Shown piece after piece: positions 37,863 through 49,300 of a DNA stretch of 64,000 nt. The stretch's first letter is position 1. Every line of letters begins with the position of its first letter. The position numbers and the translations under genes were made by a program. Where the stretch lies: contig LR746274.1 in NCBI GenBank assembly GCA_902729315.2, forward strand, positions 2,011,037 to 2,075,036, written 5' to 3'. A model generated the notes under the pieces. It worked only from the letters and a program-made list of their open reading frames with translations, ran no database searches and had not been told where the DNA came from. Source of the stretch: Spirodela intermedia (taxonomy: Eukaryota > Streptophyta > Magnoliopsida > Alismatales > Araceae).

Positions 37863-39156
37863 CGCAGCTGCCGTTGTCTATCCTCCCAAGCTCTCAAAGT
37901 TTATATCTTCAGCGGAGGAGACACCTGTGATGAAACCTTCTCGAAGGCCGGCTTGCTGGTTTTCTTATCGACGGAACCCATAAATAATTATTTAGATGCT
38001 CGAACAGTCAACGCAGCCGCCAGGCCGGCTCCTCGGCTTCACCGCCGCCGGTAGCATCGAGTGAATTATCCCCGCAAATGCGTTCACGAATATTCCTGGC
38101 CGCTGCTACCGTCCGCGTCTCCGGCCTCCCCCTCGGCCACCTCCTCCGGAGACAGGACGGGATCATTAATCGTCGACATCATACCCTCGTGGAGTAGGAA
38201 ACAAGGATCGAGACGAGCGGTCCTCCTCGTTCCTCCACCTGCCCCGACAGCCACCGCTCCTCCTCGTTTTCCGACGAGAGAAAAAGAGAGAGATAGAGAT
38301 AGAGAGAGGAATATCCAGTGCGGCGCCGGCCGGCGGAGCGGCATATACCGGGGAGATGCCGTCTCGGGCGGAAGGCCTGCCCTCACCGATGCTCTCACTC
38401 AAGCATGGAACTGTTCCACCTGCCGGGGAAGGCACAAACGAGGAAAAATAATTCTTTTTTTTGTCGTTTTTTATCTAAAGCTATACAGAATTATCGATAT
38501 TATTGGTCATTTTTTTGCCCAAACAGCTAATAAGGAATGTCACAATTTTCAGATAACATCAAATAAATATGTAATATATATATCAGGTTTTTTTAATAAA
38601 TCAGCTACCACCGCCGGCCGCGTAAACGCCGCCCGCAGGCCACCCGTTTGACGTAGGAGGCCACGAGGTGCCCACATCGCCGCGTCTTTCGCCGCTGAAC
38701 GCCGCCGCTGACAGAGAGAGAGAGAGAGAGAGAGAGGGCAACCGCTGTAAACGAGGCCGTGAGGATGTCCTTTCTCGGAACGGATTTGTAAAGGCGGGCC
38801 GCCGGCCTCAGTACGGCGTGGGCCCCACATGGCGCCTAGCGATTACTTGAAGTGACGGGCCGACGCCGTGACCCGGTGGCCCCGGGGGAACAGCTGCCGA
38901 GTCGTAGGATGACAGAGCATGTGGACCCCACCGTCGGGTTATCCATCTCCCTACTCTGTCGTCTAGTGGATCCCCCAAGCGGGCCCCACATTCCCGATTA
39001 ACATCGCTGAGGCATTCGCAGACTTTGCAGTAGAAGCGCTGCATAAAAATGTATATCCATCATTCCAAACATCAGAAGTGGCCCACTAATGGCCAGCCAC
39101 GTGCCGGGGGGACCGGCTCATCTCCGCCGGTGGCCCTTTCTCATCGCCACCGCATT

Positions 39157-39189
<33 letters not shown>

Positions 39190-39253
39190 ATGGATCGAAG
39201 GTACAAAAAGAGGGTATGTGTCTAAGAGAGAGAGATTGGAGAGACGGCCGGCT
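37863..39253. other. Spacer between DUF506 copies 2 and 3
   Basis: GC-rich at both ends with a short AT-rich patch at 38440-38600. Holds GA runs (about 38280-38310, 38711-38737) and a (CCG)n run at 39160-39189. A minus-strand open frame at 38084-38398 (104 codons) has no family resemblance and includes a microsatellite-coded LSLSLSLS run; I do not call it a gene. Confidence 0.5.
37900..37905 (-). promoter_or_regulatory. TATA box of DUF506 copy 2
   Basis: TATAAA on the minus strand, 38 bp before the start codon. It predicts initiation within about 10 bp of the ATG, unusually close. Confidence 0.5.
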
Positions 39254-40207
39254 TTATCTTGTCCGAGCCGCCGGCGGGATCCCGAGCGGAGCCGCCGCGT
39301 AGAATCCCAGAAGTCGGCATTTCACGTCCTGCCCGGCCGTGAAGGACGGATGAGAGGCCACCGGCGCCGCCGCTGCCGTCGATCCCCCCGGCGCCGGACT
39401 CACCGTCCGGCGATAGGCGCCAAGCCATTTCGCCTGCATGTACTGACCCTTCCGCCATGGCGGGACGTACATCTCCCGCGACTGCAGCGACCGCTTCGCC
39501 GCGTCGGCCATCAGCCTGAGCAGCCGCTTCAGCTCCTCCGGCCGCCCCAGGTACACCCGCGGCAGCTGCCCCGCCACCCGCTCGTACTCCGGCGAGGGCC
39601 GCGCGATCTCAAACTCGCCGGCGAACTCCACGTCTACCAAGTACCTCTGCGGCGGCGACGACGACGACGACGACGGCCTGAGGACATCGATGTACTCGTA
39701 GCTCCCCGCGGTGGCGCCGCCGCGGCTCTCCCACCGGGCCTTGCAGATCCCGGCATTGTATCCCGATTCCCTGAGGGAACCCATTACTGCCCTCCGGAAC
39801 GCCGCCCGGTTCGGCCGCAGCGTCGCCAGCCTCTCCGCCGCCTCCGCCACCTCCGCGGCCAACTCCCGCCGGAAAGGGTTCCCCGCCGCCGCCGGCTTCA
39901 GCAGGTCCCGCACCATCGTGCCCGCAGACGCATAGGAGAGGCAGCCCCTCGCCGCCTCTCCGTCCGACTCTTCGTCGTCGTCGTCGTCCTCCTCCTCCTC
40001 TTTCCCCCCGCCGTCGCCGTCGTCGTCCTTGTCGGAGAAGAAGATCCCGTCAACGAAGCCGGCGAGCTCGCCAGCGCCCTCGTGCTCGCTGCCGCTGCTG
40101 ATATATCCACCGAATCGGTACTTGTCTCCTCTCAGCTGGGCCTTGACTCTGTCGTCGAGCAGGTCAGCCACTCTCCTCGCCCTCCCCCTTCCTTCCGCCG
40201 CGGCCAT
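39254..40207 (-). CDS. DUF506 / PDDEXK_6 family protein, array copy 3
   Basis: Single-exon paralogue, 317 residues, very close to copy 4. Start at 40207 (MAAAEGRGRARRVADLLDD) was chosen by alignment with copy 4; the frame is open 33 codons further upstream but that part resembles leader sequence. Order of features: YISSGSEHEGAGELAGFVDG, a long acidic low-complexity run (KEEEEDDDDDEESDGE) absent from copy 1, RESGYNAGICKARWES, YEYIDVLRPSSSSSS, core YLVDVEFAGEFEIARPS, REMYVPPWRKGQYMQAKWLG and terminal PAARTR. The leader contains TTTAAAA on the minus strand near 40270-40276, a weak TATA candidate. A 483-codon open frame on the opposite strand (39089-40540) is a GC-bias shadow. Confidence 0.88.
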   Translation of the reverse strand: MAAAEGRGRARRVADLLDDRVKAQLRGDKYRFGGYISSGSEHEGAGELAGFVDGIFFSDKDDDGDGGGKEEEEDDDDDEESDGEAARGCLSYASAGTMVRDLLKPAAAGNPFRRELAAEVAEAAERLATLRPNRAAFRRAVMGSLRESGYNAGICKARWESRGGATAGSYEYIDVLRPSSSSSSPPQRYLVDVEFAGEFEIARPSPEYERVAGQLPRVYLGRPEELKRLLRLMADAAKRSLQSREMYVPPWRKGQYMQAKWLGAYRRTVSPAPGGSTAAAAPVASHPSFTAGQDVKCRLLGFYAAAPLGIPPAARTR

Positions 40208-41837
40208 CTCCCTCCCCGCCTTCTTCCCTCTGATGAGACCTCCTCGGCAGCTCCATCGGCAGGCAGCAGTTTTAAAGGGGGGGGACATGGGGACGCCTCT
40301 GAGCATGAAACCCCGTCATTAACGTCAGATTATTATCCTAATTATAAAACAGAAAGGGCTCGACAGCCCGGATTATCTCTAATCTCTAAGAATTTTAAAG
40401 GGGTAATGGACCTTCTTCGTAGTGGAACTGGCAGAGGAATATGCGGACGAACAGAAGCACCCCCCCCTCTCTTCCCCCCATCCTGTAAAGATCGGATCTT
40501 TAAGTCCTACCGGAGGGGGTATATACCATATTCGGTTTGAATAAAAATGGAACCTTTTTCGTGCGTTGGGGAATATGCCGGCAGCTGCCGCACCCCCACG
40601 CACAAGGGCCGGGCCGGACCTGGACCCAGCCCGGCCCACTGTCGGGAAAAGCCCATGCCGACGAACAGGTACGAATCAGACAGAGCCTTGTCGTCTCCCG
40701 ACACTGGTCCTTGTGGAAAGTGGGTCCGGACCAAGTGACCCGGGAAACCAGGACGAAAATGCGTCCGGGTTCAATGAATTGAATTTATGGTAATTTAACC
40801 CGAGAAATAAACACAATTTCTGGGAATCGGCACGAATAATTGATGACTTATTCTCAGGAACTAGAGGACGGTGAGCTTTATTTTTTTCTGGGAATATTAT
40901 CGTAATTAAAAAAGTCAATCAGCTCGCCCCGGATGGACGGACTCCCAAGGATGGCGACATGAGAATAGAAAAAAGGCATGAGTACGGTCCGACCCAACCC
41001 AAACCGAACCCGTTCTCTCTCTCTCTAGCCATTAAGTGTCTATCTCAGTGAAGTAGGTGTGGCCCAGCTGAACCGAGATAGGGTGGGGTCCACATCTATT
41101 AAACTCGCCTTGGACGGAGCCCGGTTTGGTGGTCGGGCCCGGTTAGCCTGATTCTGATGCAGGAAAATGGGCCCGTCAATAATTATAAACATTTTCGTGG
41201 ATTACATGCCATCGACTGTATTAATTTTCTGCGTCAAATCAGTAAGAAACAGTATTTTTTTCTTTAAAACCCTCTAGAATATTAACTATTCGCAATATCC
41301 TCCACGTCTCGGTTTGTACAGATGTGGACGTACCGCGAGTCGCGTTCGTGTACGACGCACGCTTTTCCTGCTTGAAATGGCCGGCTTGGAATGGTGGACT
41401 CATGTGACCGAGTCAACGGTGGAGGCCAGCTCACTTCCTGGGCCTTCGAGCAAAGCACAAGAGTATTTACTGGGCCGAGCCGGGCCCATAATATTGAACA
41501 TCAGGCCAAGACAAGCCGACCCATATCCAGAAGAGAGAGAGAGAGAGAGATGGCCCCAAATTAGGCGCATTTTTCACTCTAAGCTGGATTTGAGCGACTA
41601 GGGTTTTTTATATATCATTTAGTTATGTATTTTAAGATGGTCTACGTCCCAAATGGCCTTTAAAAAAATAATAAAATTATTATTATTCTCCTAATCGTTT
41701 ATTTCTTTTTATAAGCAAAAGCTTCAATAATGTCTTAAAAACACTCATAGCCATTATTTTTTTTTTGGAAAAAAAGAATATTAGATACACCGGAAGTTAC
41801 AGAAGGATAGAAAATTGGGCCTTAAATTTACAAAAAA

Positions 41838-42232
41838 AATAGAAATCTCACAAGAAAAATGAAAATGATATTCTCGATAATCTTCCATCATCATATTGTG
41901 CTATCCTTTAAATAGGATAAATTGAAAATATAATATTAAATAAATACAAAGTGAAATAATTATTACCCTACAAATATGACACATTATATAAATATCACAA
42001 TACTTTGAATGGGATCAATTTTAAAAAATAAAAATAAATAAAAAGTAAAATAATTACTACCCTACAGATATGACGCATTACATGCATTTCACAACAAAAA
42101 TGAAAATGAAAATATTGTCAATCTTCCAAAATTATATTGTGCCAGCGTTTGAATAGGATCAGTTAAAAAAAGAATATTAAGTACTTAAAAGAGTGAAATA
42201 ATTACTATCCTACAAATATGACGCATTGTCCG
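41838..42232. repeat. Degenerate AT-rich tandem repeat, unit about 148 bp
   Basis: The phrase CCTACAAATATGAC-CATT (one copy with CAG for CAA) recurs at about 41968, 42061 and 42209. It is preceded each time by GTGAAATAATTATTACC-like sequence and interspersed with AATAGGATCA/AATGGGATCA and ATTGTGC. The second and third occurrences are about 148 bp apart; the first interval is shorter, consistent with an internal deletion of about 54 bp. Confidence 0.6.
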
Positions 42233-42653
42233 CATGATTTTGAACCTAACTGCCTAAATGACTGGACTTCAAGTCATTTTTAGGTCACTTAGGTCACGAA
42301 TATTATGTTCCTTTCAAGCTTTTTGAAGTGATGCCCTACATCAATATCTCATGTGGGATCCCTCTTGGAAGGTACTCACGTGACTTAGTAGATGTGGGTG
42401 GGGGCATTCCTTTGGCCCAATCACGGGGCCAGATCGTAGGAGTAATCAGCCTGTTGATTCCTTAGTAAATAAAAAACTGAATTCACAAATTAAATAAACA
42501 TAAAAAAATTAAAATGGGTACAAGAATAAAATAAGAAAACGTTTGAGTTTGAATAATAAATGGCAGCTACGAAAAATACAAATTTTAATAGGACAAAATA
42601 TTTATTTACAGTACACTCATAGAAATAGACTACAACAGTGCATTTGCACGGCA

Positions 42654-42691
<38 letters not shown>

Positions 42692-42718
42692 TATCTCTCT
42701 CTCACTCACTCACTCACT
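42654..42718 (+). repeat. CT microsatellite
   Basis: Long (CT)n tract with a few CTAT interruptions, ending in CACT repeats. Confidence 0.9.
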
Positions 42719-42856
42719 CGCCTGCATCCTCCAGCCTGGGCCATCGCCCTGCTCTTCCCTTCCGTATCTCTCTCTCTCTCTCTCTGTAGGTCGGCGTCGC
42801 CCATCTGATAGGAAGAGAGAGAGAGGGAGCTGATGGAAAAAAAATCTGACTTGCCT

Positions 42857-43804
42857 TCATCTCGCCCTGGTGGCCGCCGGCAGGACTGCAAGACGCGGCG
42901 CCGCGTCGAACCCTACGAGCCGGCATTTCACGTCCCGCCCCGCCGTGAAGGACGGATGAGACGCTGGCGCCGCCGTCGATCCCGCCGGCGTAAGGTTCGT
43001 GGTCCGGCGGTAGGCGCCCAGCCATTTGGCCTGCATGTACCGCCCCTTCCGCCATGGCGGGATGTGCATCTCCCGCGACTGCAGCGATCGCTTCGCCGCG
43101 TCGGCCAGTAGCCTGAGCAGCCGCTTCATCTCCTCCGGCCGTCCCACGTAAACCCGTGGCAGCTGCGCCGCCACCCGCTCGTACTCCGGCGAGGGTCGCG
43201 CGATCTCGAACTCACCGGCGAACTCCACGTCCACCAGGTACCTCTGTGGCGTCGTCGACGATGACGGCCTGAGGACGTCGATGTACTCGTAGTTCCCCGC
43301 GGAGGCGCCGCCACGGCTCTCCCAACGGGCCTTGCAGATCCCGGCATCGTATCCCGATTCCCTGAGGGAACCCATCAGCGCCCTCCGGAACGCCGCCCGG
43401 TTCGGCCGCAGCGGCGCCAGCCTCTCCACCAACTCCGCTACCTGCGCCGCCAGCTCCCGCCGGAACGGGTCCCCGGCCACCGCCGGCTTCAGCAGGTCCC
43501 GCACTATCGCCGCCGTAGACCCAGCAGACAACTGCGGCCAACCCTCCTCAGCATCCGACCCCACCTTCTCGTCTCCTCCTTCCCCGCTTCCTACTCCACC
43601 GGCGGCAGCGTCCTCCTCCTCCTCGTCGGAGAAGAAGATCCCATCGATGAAGCCGGAGAGCTCGCCGGCGCCCTCGTGCTCGCTGCCGCTACTGACGTAC
43701 CCTCCCAGCCGGTACTCGTCGCCCCTCAGCTGGGCCTTGACTCGGTCGTCCAGCGGGTCGGTCACCCGCTTCGCTCTCCTCCTTCCCTCTGCCGCCGGCG
43801 CCAT
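42857..43804 (-). CDS. DUF506 / PDDEXK_6 family protein, array copy 4
   Basis: Single-exon paralogue of 315 residues and the oriented head of the array. It starts MAPAAEGRRRAKRVTDPLDD. Features: SSGSEHEGAGELSGFIDG (39-55), acidic stretch 59-88, RESGYDAGICKARWES (148-163), YEYIDVL (172-178), core YLVDVEFAGEFEIARP (189-204) whose Asp and Glu are the candidate PD-(D/E)XK residues, REMHIPPWRKGRYMQAKWLG, and terminal PAATRAR. Nearly co-linear with copy 3, so the 3/4 pair is the youngest duplication. A good TATATAA box on the minus strand at 43890-43896 and an 85-bp leader make it the copy with the clearest promoter. Confidence 0.9.
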   Translation of the reverse strand: MAPAAEGRRRAKRVTDPLDDRVKAQLRGDEYRLGGYVSSGSEHEGAGELSGFIDGIFFSDEEEEDAAAGGVGSGEGGDEKVGSDAEEGWPQLSAGSTAAIVRDLLKPAVAGDPFRRELAAQVAELVERLAPLRPNRAAFRRALMGSLRESGYDAGICKARWESRGGASAGNYEYIDVLRPSSSTTPQRYLVDVEFAGEFEIARPSPEYERVAAQLPRVYVGRPEEMKRLLRLLADAAKRSLQSREMHIPPWRKGRYMQAKWLGAYRRTTNLTPAGSTAAPASHPSFTAGRDVKCRLVGFDAAPRLAVLPAATRAR

Positions 43805-45580
43805 CTCTCTCCCTCTCCTCCCTCCTCTGCGCCGCGATCTAGGAACCTCTTGCAGCGGCCTGGCACCTCCCCGGCGTAGATCCTCTTTATTATATAGTTC
43901 TCAGGAAGACAGGAGGCAGTGAGCCGACGATGTCCACATTCCTGCGAATCCATGAGGCCATTATAACCACTTTATTGCTCTACCGATAAGATCAATCTCT
44001 CTCTATCTCTCCCTCATCACGCCATTAAAAAACAAAAAAGGAAAAAGAAATTTCCTTTTTCTTCCTCAAATAACTAAAAAAGAGCGATTGCAAGCCCTAA
44101 ACCCACTTCCCAAGGCGCCTCCTTTTGCTCTTCAAAACCATTTATAAATACCAACAATTCAATAAATATGATCAAATATCATAGGAAAAGCCCTCCCACC
44201 CGCATTTTTCTTTCTTTAATAAAACCTACGTATAATATTTTCCTACCTGTGGAGGCGCGGACGATTCGGCGGCGTCTCTTTTGTGGCGTCTAGGGGGGGG
44301 GGGAGCCAGGTGCTTGGTAGGAGAGACTCTACCCCCTTCACTTTATATAGGAGAGAGATGCCGGATGTGTCCCGGTTCAGTGCACCAGAGGGGCGGCTCT
44401 CTACCGCTGGGGGTCGGTGTCCAGGTTCGGTGAACCAGTAAGATGGGGGGCAACGTCCGAATGGCCCATTGACGTCCCTTTGGCCGTGCATGGCTGCATG
44501 GGGGCGAGATTGCTCGAGTGTTTTGTCGGGGTTTATCGGATGGAATCACAGGGTTGGTGTCAAGATGATTGATCCCACGTGGCGTGTGGCGTACCTGCTG
44601 AGCGTAGCTTCACAAATATGGGGAGCCGTCGAGACAGATTATCATATAATAATTGATAATATGCCCACGAAGGGGAAACTGATAATCATGAGGTTTATCA
44701 ATGCGGGTCTATTTTGACAGGTGATATTGGGCATATTTAGATCATTAAATGAAGGGGGTATATGCGTCAGATACATGGGCTCAACGTTACTGAGGCATTC
44801 AGCTCGATGGACGACGTGGAGATAATATGAGACAAAAACAACTCACAAAACGGGTCATTTAATTTCTTCTTATTAGCTTCTTAAATCCTTTAATGAAACA
44901 TGTTCATATAATCACTTTTTATGGTGAGTTTTTCGTGAGTTTTGAAAAATTCCTTCTTAGGTTTCATGAGATATCATGAATTTTGCATAATTATAATTAA
45001 GGTCCAATTTTGTGGCAATCTTTTGGTAGGAAGAGGAAATGATTGAAGAACACTTACACAAGTGGAAGAGGAACTCTCATAGATGATTATCTATTGTTAA
45101 GAACTCTTGCTTAACATGTGAAAGAAAATCTGAAGTAGACAAGAATTGTGAAAGTTTCTTGTAGTGATGTGGAATAATTGTCAATAATTTGAAAGCTTGA
45201 TGATGGGTGCATCAAATATGCCTGCTAAGATCTTTGATGAATGCTTTATCAATTGCATGCATATTTTATCTAAAGAGTGTTGAAATGAATGCGAAGTTAA
45301 TATATTAATAAAGATGATCTCATAATTTTTTAAGATCTAATAATTGAAAAAATCACCATTCTTAATTACTTGAAACAAATATTAAATAGCAAAAGTTATG
45401 ATACTATAGAACTTTGTTTTTTCCTCTCTTTTTTTCCTTCTAATATAGACTTAAAAAATAATTTAAACTAACTATATATAACAGCCTCCATTCTTGTAAA
45501 TAAACAAAATGGTGAATTAACTACCATTTAATTAAGAAAATTTAAAGGGTTAGTCTTGATCCATACAATATATTAACATA
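43805..45580. other. Spacer between DUF506 array and copia element
   Basis: Upstream region of DUF506 copy 4 up to about 44050. Then a GC-rich island (44250-44620) with a 12-base G run and a TATATA-containing segment (44343-44350). After that AT-rich sequence with no recognisable gene. The island resembles LTR-like or promoter sequence in composition, but I could not find matching ends. Confidence 0.4.
43890..43896 (-). promoter_or_regulatory. TATA box of DUF506 copy 4
   Basis: TATATAA on the minus strand, 86 bp upstream of the ATG, a normal distance for a plant core promoter with a leader of about 50-60 nt. Confidence 0.6.
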
Positions 45581-45585
45581 GTGTA

Positions 45586-45764
45586 TGTGAACACAAAGGC
45601 CACTATGGGCTTCTTGGCCTTCACCTTTTTCACCTCTTTGTGTCTCTTAGTCTTCTCATGTCTCTTAGTATTCGTCTTCTCACTTAGCTCTTCATCTTCC
45701 TCTCTATATAGGAAGAAATGTACCCCTCTTTCTCTTTGAGTAAAACATATTCTATTTGTCTACA
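45586..45764 (+). repeat. 5' LTR of the copia element
   Basis: 179 bp, TG...CA ends, followed directly by the primer-binding site. Contains CTATATAGG near 45704, a possible TATA for the element. Aligns with 49811-49997 with many substitutions and small indels, so the insertion is old. Confidence 0.82.
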
Positions 45765-45784
45765 TAGTATAAGAGTAAGTTGAT

Positions 45785-46240
45785 GACACCCTTCTCCTCT
45801 CGGCGGCGCTAGCCTCCCGACGCCATACGCATTGACTCATGTCACTTTGTGCGTCACCTTTCGATGCTCCAAGTGTCGCCTCTTGATGCCCAATGCGTCA
45901 TCTTCCGGCGCCCAATGTGTTGCCTTTCGTTGCCTAGTGCATTGACTCTCAACCTTGAGCGTCATCAAAGCAAGCTAGTGGCACCCTTCTTCTCTTGGCA
46001 ATGCTAGCCTCCAATGCCCTGTGTATCAACTCCCAATGCCTTGTGCATCGACTCATGGTGCTCTGTGTGTTGCCTTCTAATGCCCTGAGCGTTGCCTCTC
46101 GACACCTAGCGGATTGCCTCCCAAGACCCAGCATGTTGCCTCCCAGCACCCAGCACATTGCCTCCCGACGCCTTGTGTGTTGACTCTCGGCACGAGCATC
46201 ACCTCCTGACACCCCGAGCGTCAAAACCTCACATCTCCCA
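45785..46240 (+). repeat. Degenerate minisatellite in the copia leader
   Basis: A run of short variants of a GC-rich unit of roughly 20-25 bp (for example TTGCCTCCCGACGCC, TTGCCTCCCAGCACC, GTTGACTCTCGGCAC). On a larger scale, ACACCCTTCTCCTCTCGGC (about 45786) recurs as GCACCCTTCTTCTCTTGGC (about 45978). It lies between the primer site and the gag relic. Confidence 0.65.
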
Positions 46241-46399
46241 CTAAATCTCCCAACTGGCAGATCTCTCATCTCTAGTTGATGGATCTTCAGGTGACGTCTC
46301 TCCTCATTTTGGGAGGAGACTATTCATCTTCTCACTCAACAACTTCTCGTCTTCCCTCGCACTATGACCGCTTGACGTCATGGTTGACTTAGACTCTCA

Positions 46400-49300
46400 T
46401 GCACCTCCATTGACCATGTCGATCGATGCCGGCACAACCTTGGTCGATTCACTTGCAGCTGCCCACATCCTACCCATCGGAGTTCTGACTCAACTTCAAA
46501 ATCTGTGTCTAGTGCTCAATGAAGGAGGTATGAATTACCTTCAATAGACACATAACTTTTGTCGTCTTTTCGGTGTTCAGAGGTATTGACAATACATCAT
46601 CGATCTTCTCCTCCTGAGAACAATTTTCATCACTCTACGTGGACAAATAGAGATGAGACCATTCATATGTAGCTTCTCAAACTTGTTACTCCCGCTCTCT
46701 CTAGCAACATTGAATTTCTCAACATGACTAAAGAAAAGTGGGATACTTTCGACAGAGCCTTTGGCACTAAGTACATCATTACTTTTATGAAAAATATTTT
46801 CAGAAATATCATGAATATATGTGGCACCATCTCTCTTTTTCATGTCACACTTCTCGTCATGCAGAAGCTTGACAATCTACTTGATTAGTACCAACCTATT
46901 ACGCCAGACATCATTCAACGACGCTACTACTAGGAATTCTTGATAACTATATATTTTGATACGATTGATTTGACTCTAGCTTCTTAGGTACGAGGCTCGA
47001 TATTAAATGACAAGACCTCTCTAACATTAGTGAAATTTTTTAATGTAGTCAAAAGAGTAGCTCCTCTTGTTTCCACATTGACTACGACATTGTTGAAGAT
47101 ATCATCACCGGTCCGTGAAGCCTCGACTGTAGCAATTACTACTCAAGAAGTAGGATGAGGAAGGGGCCCTACCCTTCGTGGTGGGAAAGGGAAGAATAAT
47201 CATAGAGCTTCTTTGGGCCGGGGTCACCTTATTTCGTGCGGACATTGTGGGGGGACCAATTATTGAGCGACCAAGTGCTACAAAAATTTTGGTTATCCAT
47301 TTGACTAGCCAAGCCTGCTTCCTCTAGGTGGGTTCTACGTGCACTCTATTGCCTTTTCATTATTAGTTATTACCTCTTCACCCTCGCAAGGGTCCTCTTT
47401 GGAACCAACTCTGACTCATGCAGGTAACCAGGATCTCTATCTTGTGAGGAGTATGATCAGTGGATGCATTCCAAAGAGGGGGCTTTGACTTCTCATGCAT
47501 CGCACCACACTTCATTTTTCAATACAAGTACCACATTTCTAACATCTGAGTCTATGTCTGAGACTTGGATTATTGATTCAAGGACATCCGACCACATGTC
47601 AAGTACCTCATCTCTCCTTTTCCACCTCCATAATCTAATCTATCATGAAACTATCACGATTGTTGATGGTCATCCCTTTTACGTCACTAGAAAAGAAGAT
47701 GTTAAACTTAGTTCCATATGATTGTATTTTTCAGGATTTGCAGATTGGGGCAGGGATTAATTTGGGTAGAGAGACTGGTTGAGACCTCTATGAGCTTATT
47801 TTAGACACTTCATCTATTAGTCTCTCATGCTTATTATCTAGAAAAATTTATTTACTTATGTGACATTGTCGTTTTCGTCATCTAAATGTTTTGAAATTAC
47901 GTGAAGCTTTACTTGGACTTTCTCTATTTGATTTTAAATATAAATCTTGTGAACTTTGAAAATATTTTTGTTCGACAAACTATTGACATGATTCCCCACC
48001 ATGCAGCCAGCCATTCAAATTAATTCATTGTGATGTCTAAGGGCCCGCATGCGTCACTTTGGTTTTTGATTTTTGTTACTACATGGTCCTAATTGACAAT
48101 TTTTCATGCGTATCATGGGTCTACCTCCTCATAGATAGAATTGTAATTCTTCCCCATCTTCAAAAATTCTTTCAGAAAGTATGAACCTAGTGAAACACCG
48201 TGCCTAAAATCTCTTGAACAGATAATGCTCTTATCGGGTTTGTCTTATCCTTAGCTACTGAATTAATATTCAACTCTCACATGAATGCTATGGCGGCACT
48301 TCATTGAAAGGCAACCATAGATGAGGAATATGTGGCCCTCATATGATAGGAAACTTGAGAGATCATTCCTTGACTATGTGATGCTAACATAGTTTCTTGC
48401 AGATGGATTTACACCCCCACGTATCTTTAAGATGATACTATTTATCGCTATAAGGTTTGACTAGTGACGCACGGCTTTTCTCAACATTATGACATTAACT
48501 ATGAGGAGACATTTTCTCTCGTGGCCCATCTAAGCTCAATACGTATCATTATTTTTATGACAGTCAACTTCAACTGACCTCTACATCAGTTAGACGTCTC
48601 TAATATTTTTCTCTATGGTGATCTTGACAAAGAGGTCTATATGAAGCAATCTCCTGGCTACATGATCAAAGTAGAATATGTCAAAGTATGTCATCTTCGC
48701 AAAGCCATCTATGGTTTGAAATAGCATCTTCGAATTTGATTCATCAAATTTAACACTCTTATATGATAGTGTGATTTCTCGGCATGCAAAGTGGAGTTTA
48801 CAATTTTTTACAAGATCATCGTAAATGTGTGTATTTATTCTCATTGTCTATGTAGACGATATAATTATCACGAGAAGTGATAAGGCGAGCATTCATAATA
48901 CCAAGATGTTTCTTTAGGAACATTTGGATATTCAAGACTTGGGGACCCCCAAGTACTTCTTAGACATAGAGTTTGCATGCCGCCATAGAAAATTGTCCTC
49001 AACTAACGTAAGTATGTACTTAATCTTTTGTAGGAGATGGGATTACTCAAACATGAGTCGCATGCATCTCATATTGAAAGTCAGCCAAATTTCTGAGACT
49101 CACCTTGCCTCTCCTTGTTGACCCTCACCCATATCGAAGTTTGATTGAAAAACTCATTTATCTTAGTGTTACATGACTCGACATTAGTTATACAGTGAAT
49201 CTTCTCAGTTAGGTTATGCATGAACCTTAACGCAATTATTAGGAAGCTGCCCTAAGACTTCTTGCCTATCTCAAATATGTTCATAGACGAGGAATTACTT

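Larger units (their letters stand above)
40208..42856. other. Spacer between DUF506 copies 3 and 4, with orphan promoter-like block and repeats
   Basis: 2.6 kb without a supportable gene. About 40540-40760 is GC-rich and 41620-42240 AT-rich. Site II-type TGGGCC/GGCCCA motifs are dense from 40610 to 41490. A CTAGGGTTTT telo-box lies at 41598-41607 next to a GA run (41531-41550). A degenerate tandem repeat occupies 41838-42232, and a CT microsatellite runs 42654-42718. Confidence 0.5.

Noticed and set aside
37161-38054. 297-codon plus-strand open frame opposite DUF506 copy 2
   Set aside because: Same reason: it overlaps the coding strand of a recognised gene, and the translation is Arg/Pro-rich low-complexity sequence.
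38084-38398. 104-codon minus-strand open frame upstream of DUF506 copy 2
   Set aside because: Includes a microsatellite-coded LS run, no family resemblance, and lies upstream of the copy 2 TATA box.
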